From NCBI GenBank assembly GCA_023391175.1, contig JAEWBL010000314.1:1-5105 (forward strand): 5,105 nt of DNA, read 5' to 3'. Both the position numbers and the translations under genes were made by a program. The notes beneath the pieces are model-generated. The model had not been told where the DNA came from. It worked only from the letters and a program-made list of their open reading frames with translations, and ran no database searches. This document shows positions 1-5,105 of this stretch, piece by piece. The stretch's first letter is position 1. The number at the start of each line of letters is the position of its first letter. Origin of the DNA: Pseudomonadota bacterium. GTDB taxonomy: Bacteria; Pseudomonadota; Alphaproteobacteria; Rhizobiales; Xanthobacteraceae.

Positions 1-13
1 CCCGAGGGCCTAG

Positions 14-24
14 CCTGCCGCAGG
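14..24 (-). terminator. Possible hairpin after the DUF992 gene
   Basis: An inverted repeat (CCTGC, one base, GCAGG) lies 10 to 20 bases past the stop codon of the DUF992 gene. The flanking GGCC at 7-10 and 28-31 could extend it. No T-run follows within the visible sequence and the window ends here, so the terminator role is only inferred from position. Confidence 0.2.
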
Positions 25-34
25 GCGGGCCGAA

Positions 35-508
35 TCAGCGCAGGGTGAGGTCCGACACGCCGAGGGCGAGGTTGAGACCGGTCTGGCCTTCGAGCGACAG
101 CGGCTGCAGCGCGAAGGTGTTCTGGGAACCACCCACGAGGACGTTGGCGCCGAGGCCCACGCCGATGGCGGCAGCGCCGGTCGCACCCACGTAGGTGCCG
201 CGCAGGGCGCCGGCGGGAACCTTGGCGGACGGAGCGAACACGCCCCACACCAGGGTGCCGCGGCCGTTCACGCCGATGTCGAGGCCGAAGCGGCGCACGG
301 TGCCCTGATAGGTGCCGCGCTTGGCGCCGTGGACGGCCGGGCGGAACGCGCAGCTCATCTCGCGGACCGAGCCGATCACGAACGCAACGTTGGGCGCCAT
401 GTTGCAGGTCAGCGTGCCCACCTGGACGCGGGACTGGGCCGAAGCGGGAAGCGCGCCGGCGACGAGCACGGCGGCAGCAGCAAGGCCGGCCTTGAGAACA
501 GTCTTCAT
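35..508 (-). CDS. DUF992 family exported protein
   Basis: A 157-residue protein of the DUF992 family, small exported proteins of alphaproteobacteria with no known biochemical role. Residues 1-24 form a typical Sec signal peptide: MKTVLK, a hydrophobic Ala/Leu/Val core, then PASA, with likely cleavage before Gln25. The mature part starts with RVQVGTLTC, the family hallmark. It has two cysteines (Cys35, Cys53) that could form a periplasmic disulfide, then a Gly-rich, beta-type sequence (GTYQGTVRRFGLDIGV, residues 66-80; GTLVWGVFAPS, 84-94). The frame stays open upstream to an ATG at 640, but the chosen ATG at 508 is right: it opens the signal peptide and has an AGGAGG site nine bases before it. 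The gene lies 231 bp beyond aatA on the same strand and probably has its own promoter. Family assignment is confident; function is unknown. Confidence 0.9.
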   Translation of the reverse strand: MKTVLKAGLAAAAVLVAGALPASAQSRVQVGTLTCNMAPNVAFVIGSVREMSCAFRPAVHGAKRGTYQGTVRRFGLDIGVNGRGTLVWGVFAPSAKVPAGALRGTYVGATGAAAIGVGLGANVLVGGSQNTFALQPLSLEGQTGLNLALGVSDLTLR

Positions 509-517
509 GATGTCGTT

Positions 518-523
518 CCTCCT
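518..523 (-). promoter_or_regulatory. Ribosome binding site of the DUF992 gene
   Basis: A perfect AGGAGG (read on the minus strand) lies nine bases before the ATG at 508. It decides between this start and the in-frame ATG at 640, which would bury the signal peptide behind 44 charged residues. Confidence 0.85.
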
Positions 524-567
524 GTGGGAAGCGGGCGGGTCGAATCCGGCGCCCGACGACCGCGCAG

Positions 568-596
568 CCTTAGCCCAGACTTCACCGCTGCGCCAA
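568..596 (-). promoter_or_regulatory. Weak candidate promoter for the DUF992 gene
   Basis: On the minus strand, TTGGCG (591-596) and CTAAGG (568-573) are separated by 17 bases. The first fits a sigma70 -35 box in four of six positions; the second is a poor -10 box. Position (60 to 88 bases before the start codon) and spacing are reasonable, but the match alone is weak. The -35 candidate lies inside one arm of the dyad at 590-611. Confidence 0.2.
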
Positions 597-611
597 CGCT
601 CCAGTTGGCGC
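590..611. repeat. Perfect 8-bp inverted repeat upstream of the DUF992 gene
   Basis: GCGCCAAC (590-597) and GTTGGCGC (604-611) are exact reverse complements, separated by six bases. The 22-bp dyad is centred about 92 bases before the DUF992 start codon. Its size and symmetry suit an operator for a dimeric regulator; an RNA hairpin is also possible if transcription starts further upstream. The dyad is seen directly; its role is inferred. Confidence 0.5.
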
Positions 612-682
612 GAGGTTCCGTTTTCCCGCTGCTGTTGCAATTCGCACCCTGCCGAAAGGTCACTTTCGCGGGAGGTGGGGCG

Positions 683-698
683 GGCCGGTGCGCCGGCC
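683..698 (-). terminator. GC hairpin downstream of aatA, possible terminator
   Basis: GGCCGG (683-688), a four-base loop and CCGGCC (693-698) form a perfect six-base-pair hairpin, 41 bases past the aatA stop codon. No T-run follows on either strand, so it would be an atypical intrinsic terminator. It may instead protect the 3' end, or be a chance result of high GC. Confidence 0.25.
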
Positions 699-739
699 GG
701 GTCGAACGCGAGCGGCGGGTGCCGGTCGCGATGCTTGGG

Positions 740-2071
<1,332 letters not shown>

Positions 2072-2187
2072 CAAGGATCGTGAATGTCGCGCCACGCCGG
2101 ATTGATGGATCGCCATGCGGTGCAGGCCACTGCCATCGGGGCTTGCGGCCGCCCGGGCCTGCCGCCACATGCTGGAGCGTCGGGGGT

Positions 2188-2193
2188 GGGAGG
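2188..2193 (+). promoter_or_regulatory. Ribosome binding site fixing the GTG start of the GST-like gene
   Basis: GGGAGG lies nine bases before the GTG at 2203. The frame is open far upstream, to beyond 1950, so this site together with the conserved N-terminus MLTLYST sets the start. Confidence 0.8.
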
Positions 2194-2202
2194 ACGGTTG
2201 AG

Positions 2203-2841
2203 GTGCTGACGCTCTATTCCACGCAGTCGTCGGGTAATTCCTACAAGGTCCGCCTGATGCTGGCGAAGCTCGGCCGGCCGTTCCATCTCATGGAGGTGGA
2301 CATCTTCGCCGGCGAGCACCGCACGCCGGAATTCCTCGCCATGAATCTGGAGGGGCGGGTGCCGCTCCTCGATGTGGACGGGCGGTTCCTCGCCGAGTCG
2401 AACGCTATCCTGTTCTATCTCGCCGAAGGCACGCCGCTTCTGCCGGCCGATGCCTTCGCGCGCGCCGAGGTGCTGCGCTGGATGTTCTTCGAGCAGAACA
2501 GCCACGAGCCGGGCATCGCCACCGCCCGCTTCTGGCTGCGGCAGGTGCGCGGCGGGCGCGAACTGCGCGCCCATGACGTGGATCGCTGGATGGAGGAGGG
2601 CTACGCGGCGCTCAAGGTGATGGAGCGGCACCTCTCAACGCGCCGCTATTTCGTCGGCGATGCGCTCACCATCGCCGACATCGCTTTGTTCGCCCACACC
2701 CACGTGGCGGAGGAGGGCGACTTTTCGCTTTCCGCCTTTCCCGCCGTGCGCGACTGGCTCGCCCGCGTCGCCGCAGAGCCGGGGCATGTGGACATGGGCT
2801 GGCGGCCCGAGACCGAGGTGGTTGATTCGGCACTTGCCTGA
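2203..2841 (+). CDS. Glutathione S-transferase family protein
   Basis: A 212-residue cytosolic GST-fold protein, normal length for the family. These enzymes join glutathione to electrophiles or use it as reductant; the substrate cannot be read from sequence. The N-terminal thioredoxin-like domain (about 1-80) shows LTLYSTQSSGNSYKVRLML, where Ser9/Ser10 or Tyr5 lie in the region of the catalytic residue, the cis-proline motif VPLL (53-56), and Glu65-Ser66 that binds the glutamyl part of glutathione. The helical C-terminal domain (about 87-205) has the N-capping motif TIAD (156-159) inside VGDALTIADIALFAHTH. The start is GTG, supported by GGGAGG nine bases upstream; no ATG in frame fits. It is divergent from aatA across 260 bp and followed by a 201-bp gap, so it is probably monocistronic. 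Family assignment is secure, subclass is not. Confidence 0.92.
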   Translation: MLTLYSTQSSGNSYKVRLMLAKLGRPFHLMEVDIFAGEHRTPEFLAMNLEGRVPLLDVDGRFLAESNAILFYLAEGTPLLPADAFARAEVLRWMFFEQNSHEPGIATARFWLRQVRGGRELRAHDVDRWMEEGYAALKVMERHLSTRRYFVGDALTIADIALFAHTHVAEEGDFSLSAFPAVRDWLARVAAEPGHVDMGWRPETEVVDSALA

Positions 2842-3028
2842 GCGACGCGATGGCGCGGCAGAACAGCGGGGATGGCTCGCGCGTCCGTGAGCGTCCGACA
2901 TCATCTTGCCATCATCCGTGAAGGCTAAGCCGCGGTGGCGCCACGATTCTTTTCCACCTTGCCTTGCGTCGGCGGAACTGATTCGCCCTGAGACACGTTG
3001 CTTGAGAGCGCGCGGACCCAAGGGGATG

Positions 3029-3034
3029 AGGAGG
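3029..3034 (+). promoter_or_regulatory. Ribosome binding site of the small membrane protein gene
   Basis: A perfect AGGAGG lies eight bases before the ATG at 3043. It favours this start over an in-frame TTG at 2998, which would add 15 residues. Confidence 0.8.
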
Positions 3035-3042
3035 CTGCCCCA

Positions 3043-3438
3043 ATGAGCGAGACCATCATGTCCGGACGTTGTGACGTCGGCGGTCCCATGGAAGCAGGGC
3101 ACTTCTCCCTGACCCGCCGCGCCGTGCGCCAGTCGCCGGCGGATCCCGAGCTTCTGGCGCGTGCCGTGCGCGCCCACAAGGAAGGCGATGCGCTGGCGCA
3201 GGCCGTTCTCACCTTCGCCCTCATGGTCGCCATCGGCGCCGTGGCGCTGGTGCTGGGCGGCCGTGCGGCGATGGCAGGGGATCTTATCGTCGGCAGCGTG
3301 AGCGATTCTTCCGGTTTCCTTCTGTCCCTCGGCGCGGTGGGCGGCGCGATTCTCCTGTCGGCCGTCGCGGCCCGGCGTTTTGCCACCTCTCGTGTCGCGA
3401 CCTCCCGCAGCGAAGTCCGGACGCGTGCGCGGCGTTGA
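3043..3438 (+). CDS. Small membrane protein of unknown function, two predicted helices
   Basis: A 131-residue protein I do not recognise. Residues 1-50 are hydrophilic and probably lie on one side of the membrane. Two hydrophobic stretches follow: about 52-72 (AQAVLTFALMVAIGAVALVL) and about 91-110 (GFLLSLGAVGGAILLSAVAA). They are joined by a loop holding GDLIVGSVSDSS. The C-terminal tail (111-131) is strongly basic and has a short internal duplication, ATSRVATSR. By the positive-inside rule, with basic residues before helix 1 and after helix 2, both ends should face the cytoplasm. The start is well supported by AGGAGG eight bases upstream, and codon use resembles the neighbouring genes, so I take it as real. 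Its 3' end overlaps the beginning of the sugar dehydrogenase gene, suggesting joint transcription and perhaps translational coupling. Function unknown. Confidence 0.75.
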   Translation: MSETIMSGRCDVGGPMEAGHFSLTRRAVRQSPADPELLARAVRAHKEGDALAQAVLTFALMVAIGAVALVLGGRAAMAGDLIVGSVSDSSGFLLSLGAVGGAILLSAVAARRFATSRVATSRSEVRTRARR

Positions 3439-4660
3439 TCCGGCGTCTCGACACACGCCGTCCCCGCTGAACGCTGCGTTGCCGCAGACGCAGCTTTCCG
3501 CCGGGCCGCGCACCAAACGACGGCACGGCATAGGTGGTGCGGCCCTCGGCTCCATCCTTCTCCTCATCCTGATTGCGGCGGCGACCTACGCCTTCGCCCA
3601 GCCCGTGGACGCCCGGCTGGGTGGCGAGCAGGTGCGCGTGGTGCCCTTCGCCAGCGGCCTGCAGACCCCCTGGAGCATCGCCTTCCTCCCCGATGGCCAT
3701 CTCCTCGTCACCGAGCGCGACGGACGGCTGCGCCCCATCGATGAGACGGGCAAGGTGGGTGCGCCCATCTCCGGCGTGCCACAAGTGGCCGCCCGCGGCC
3801 AGGGCGGCCTGCTGGACGTCGCGCTGGACCCCAAGTTCGCGCAGAACCGCCTGATCTATCTCAGTTACGCCGAGCCGCGGCCGGAAGGCGCCGCCACCGC
3901 AGTTGCGCGGGGCAAGCTCTCCGACGATCTCACCCGCCTCACCGATGTGGACGTGATCTTGCGCCAGCAGCCGGCGGTGTCTGGCGGCAACCATTTCGGC
4001 TCCCGCCTGGTGTTCGCGCCGGATGGCATGCTGTTCGTCACCCTCGGCGAGCGCTTCAACTATATGGACAAGGCGCAGGACCTCTCCACGACGCTGGGCA
4101 AGGTCGTGCGCATCGCGCCGGATGGGTCCATTCCTCCCGACAATCCGTTCGTGGACAAGGATGGCGCGCGCCCGGAAATCTGGAGCTATGGCCACCGCAA
4201 CGTGCAGGCCGGCGTCATCGAGCCCGCGACCGGCCGGCTGTGGACCGTCGAGCACGGCCCGCGCGGCGGCGACGAGGTGAACAAGCCGGAGGCGGGCAAG
4301 AATTACGGCTGGCCAGTCATTGGCTATGGCCGGCACTATTCCGGCGCCCAGATCGGCGTCGGCACGGCCAAGGAGGGCATGGAGCAGCCCCTGTTCTACT
4401 GGGACCCCTCCATCGCCCCGTCGGGCGCCGCCTTCTACACCGGCGATGCGCTGCCGGGCTGGCGCGGCCAGCTCTTCGTCGGCGCGCTGGCGGGACAGGC
4501 GCTGGTCATGGTGAAGGTGCGCGACGGCGCCGTCCTCGGCGAGGAGCGGCTGCCCCTCGGCAAGCGCATCCGCGACGTGCGCATGGGGCCGGACGGCGCG
4601 CTCTGGCTCGCGGCCGAGAGCACGGGCGAGATCCTGCGCGTGGTGCCGGTGGGTCGCTGA
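3425..4660 (+). CDS. PQQ-dependent aldose sugar dehydrogenase (Asd/YliI-like)
   Basis: A periplasmic or membrane-anchored six-bladed beta-propeller enzyme that oxidises aldoses with PQQ and calcium, passing electrons to the respiratory chain. From the GTG at 3425 it has 411 residues. A basic segment (RTKRRH, 29-34) precedes a hydrophobic helix (about 35-55) ending in AFA before Gln59, a signal peptide or anchor. Family landmarks: TPWSIAFLPDG (81-91), RGQGGLLDVALDP (124-136), GGNHFGSRLVFAPDG (187-201) with the likely catalytic base His190, YGHRNVQ (255-261) with Arg258, EHGPRGGDEVN (276-286), NYGWP (293-297) and PSIAPSG (328-334). All match soluble glucose dehydrogenase-like proteins. The start is uncertain: no ATG is available; TTG at 3380, GTG at 3392, GTG at 3425 and TTG at 3479 are in frame, none with a strong Shine-Dalgarno. 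The 3425 start overlaps the upstream gene by 14 bases. Real substrate unknown. Confidence 0.9.
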   Translation: MRGVDPASRHTPSPLNAALPQTQLSAGPRTKRRHGIGGAALGSILLLILIAAATYAFAQPVDARLGGEQVRVVPFASGLQTPWSIAFLPDGHLLVTERDGRLRPIDETGKVGAPISGVPQVAARGQGGLLDVALDPKFAQNRLIYLSYAEPRPEGAATAVARGKLSDDLTRLTDVDVILRQQPAVSGGNHFGSRLVFAPDGMLFVTLGERFNYMDKAQDLSTTLGKVVRIAPDGSIPPDNPFVDKDGARPEIWSYGHRNVQAGVIEPATGRLWTVEHGPRGGDEVNKPEAGKNYGWPVIGYGRHYSGAQIGVGTAKEGMEQPLFYWDPSIAPSGAAFYTGDALPGWRGQLFVGALAGQALVMVKVRDGAVLGEERLPLGKRIRDVRMGPDGALWLAAESTGEILRVVPVGR

Positions 4661-4692
4661 CCGGATTCCCTCCTTACCCTAAAGCGACCTAA

Positions 4693-4725
4693 GATCGGCC
4701 GGCCGCAGCCGTGCGGCGCCCGATC
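4693..4725 (+). repeat. Two-part hairpin between the dehydrogenase and amidohydrolase genes
   Basis: GATCGG (4693-4698) pairs with CCGATC (4720-4725). Inside it, GCCGCA (4702-4707) pairs with TGCGGC (4712-4717) around a four-base loop, with a small internal loop between the two stems. It starts 32 bases after the dehydrogenase stop codon and ends one base before the GGAG of the next gene. No T-run follows. It could end the upstream transcript, or control access to the ribosome binding site if transcribed through. Confidence 0.45.
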
Positions 4726-4726
4726 C

Positions 4727-4730
4727 GGAG
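4727..4730 (+). promoter_or_regulatory. Ribosome binding site of the amidohydrolase gene
   Basis: GGAG lies five bases before the ATG at 4736, a short but workable spacing. It is directly adjacent to the 3' arm of the hairpin at 4693-4725. Confidence 0.6.
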
Positions 4731-4735
4731 TTCCC

Positions 4736-5105
4736 ATGGCCTCGACCCTGCTCGCCCGCAACGCCCTCGTGCTCGTGACCATGGATGGCGAGCGGCGGGA
4801 GATCGCGGGCGGCGGGCTTTATGTGGAGGATGGCCGCATCGTCGCCGTGGGCCGCCCGCAGGATTTGCCGGCGAGCGCTGACGAGGTGATCGACCTGTCC
4901 GGGCATGTGGTGATGCCCGGCATGGTCAACACCCACCACCACATGGTGCAGAGCCTGACCCGCGCGGTGCCCCGGGCGCAGGATGGCGAACTCTTCACCT
5001 GGCTGAAATCGCTCTATCCGCTGTGGGCGGGCCTCACCGGCGAGATGGTGGAGGCGGCGACGGAAACCGCCATGGCGGAGCTGATCCTCTCCGGCTGCAC
5101 CACCT
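4736..5105 (+). CDS. Amidohydrolase, 8-oxoguanine deaminase / AtzB-like, N-terminal part
   Basis: The first 123 codons of a metal-dependent amidohydrolase; the rest (typically to about 450 residues) lies beyond the window. Residues 1-58 form the small beta-sandwich domain common to cytosine deaminase-like amidohydrolases (LLARNALVLVTMDGE at 5-19; GGLYVEDGRIVAVG at 26-39). MPGMVNTHHHM (60-70) starts the TIM barrel, with the metal-binding HxH pair His67 and His69. The following QSLTRAVPRAQDGELFTWLK (72-91) and LYPLWAGLT (93-101) resemble 8-oxoguanine deaminases and the related hydroxyatrazine ethylaminohydrolase AtzB. These cytoplasmic zinc enzymes remove amino groups from purine or triazine rings. 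8-Oxoguanine or a related purine is the likelier natural substrate, but the residues that decide this are outside the window. The start is ATG with GGAG five bases upstream; there is a 75-bp gap after the dehydrogenase gene. Confidence 0.85.
   Translation, partial: MASTLLARNALVLVTMDGERREIAGGGLYVEDGRIVAVGRPQDLPASADEVIDLSGHVVMPGMVNTHHHMVQSLTRAVPRAQDGELFTWLKSLYPLWAGLTGEMVEAATETAMAELILSGCTT

Noticed and set aside
509..640. N-terminal extension of the DUF992 protein to the ATG at 640
   Set aside because: It would place 44 charged residues before a perfect signal peptide, while a perfect ribosome binding site marks the internal ATG at 508.
2881..2921. Short direct repeats GCGTCCG (2881 and 2891) and TCCGTGA (2884 and 2915) in the GST-membrane protein gap
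   Set aside because: Seven-base repeats are too short, irregular and few to be an iteron or CRISPR-like array in sequence of this GC content.
2930..2953. Adjacent palindromes CCGCGG and GTGGCGCCAC followed by a T-rich stretch, as a terminator after the GST gene
   Set aside because: The possible stem is only three or four base pairs with almost no loop, the T-rich stretch is interrupted, and it lies about 90 bases past the stop codon. I cannot support a terminator here.
2635..3567. A 310-codon minus-strand frame across the GST 3' end, the gap and the membrane protein gene
   Set aside because: It overlaps two supported sense genes, has no convincing ribosome binding site, and its product has no recognisable domain.
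3284..4336. A 350-codon minus-strand frame opposite the sugar dehydrogenase
   Set aside because: Antisense shadow: the sense strand carries clear family motifs, while the antisense product is compositionally biased and shows none.
4690..4695. TAAGAT as a -10 box for the amidohydrolase gene
   Set aside because: It matches the consensus at four of six positions, but no acceptable -35 box lies 16 to 18 bases upstream.

Overview
The window is GC-rich, ordinary bacterial chromosome with dense coding and strong GC bias at third codon positions. The protein families point to an alphaproteobacterium of the order Hyphomicrobiales: a DUF992 secreted protein, a 400-residue AatA-type aspartate aminotransferase, and a PQQ-type aldose dehydrogenase. 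A Xanthobacteraceae-like source (Azorhizobium/Xanthobacter/Ancylobacter group) is my guess from style, not something the sequence proves. I see no mobile element, CRISPR array, tRNA, rRNA or phage gene.

Left part, minus strand (35-1942): a small exported DUF992 protein (35-508) lies downstream of an aspartate aminotransferase gene, aatA (740-1942). They are separated by 231 bp. That gap holds a hairpin after aatA and a perfect 8-bp dyad upstream of the DUF992 gene, so the two are probably transcribed separately. A 260-bp divergent intergenic region (1943-2202) separates aatA from the plus-strand genes. It contains a perfect inverted repeat, a weak promoter-like pair facing aatA, and a possible 41-codon leader ORF that overlaps the next gene's start.

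Right part, plus strand (2203-5105): a glutathione S-transferase-like protein (GTG start, 2203-2841); a 201-bp gap; a two-helix small membrane protein of unknown function (3043-3438); a PQQ-dependent aldose sugar dehydrogenase with an N-terminal export or anchor segment, overlapping the preceding gene (about 3425-4660); and the first 123 codons of an amidohydrolase resembling 8-oxoguanine deaminase / AtzB-like enzymes (4736 to the window end). A two-part hairpin abuts the ribosome binding site of the last gene.

Functionally this is a housekeeping and catabolic neighbourhood: amino-acid transamination in the cytoplasm, thiol-dependent detoxification, periplasmic sugar oxidation and purine-base deamination. 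The only pair with a clear structural link is the small membrane protein and the sugar dehydrogenase, through overlapping reading frames. I found no convincing new multi-gene system. The observations most worth a second look are the two perfect dyads in promoter regions, the unknown membrane protein coupled to the dehydrogenase, and the leader hairpin before the amidohydrolase.
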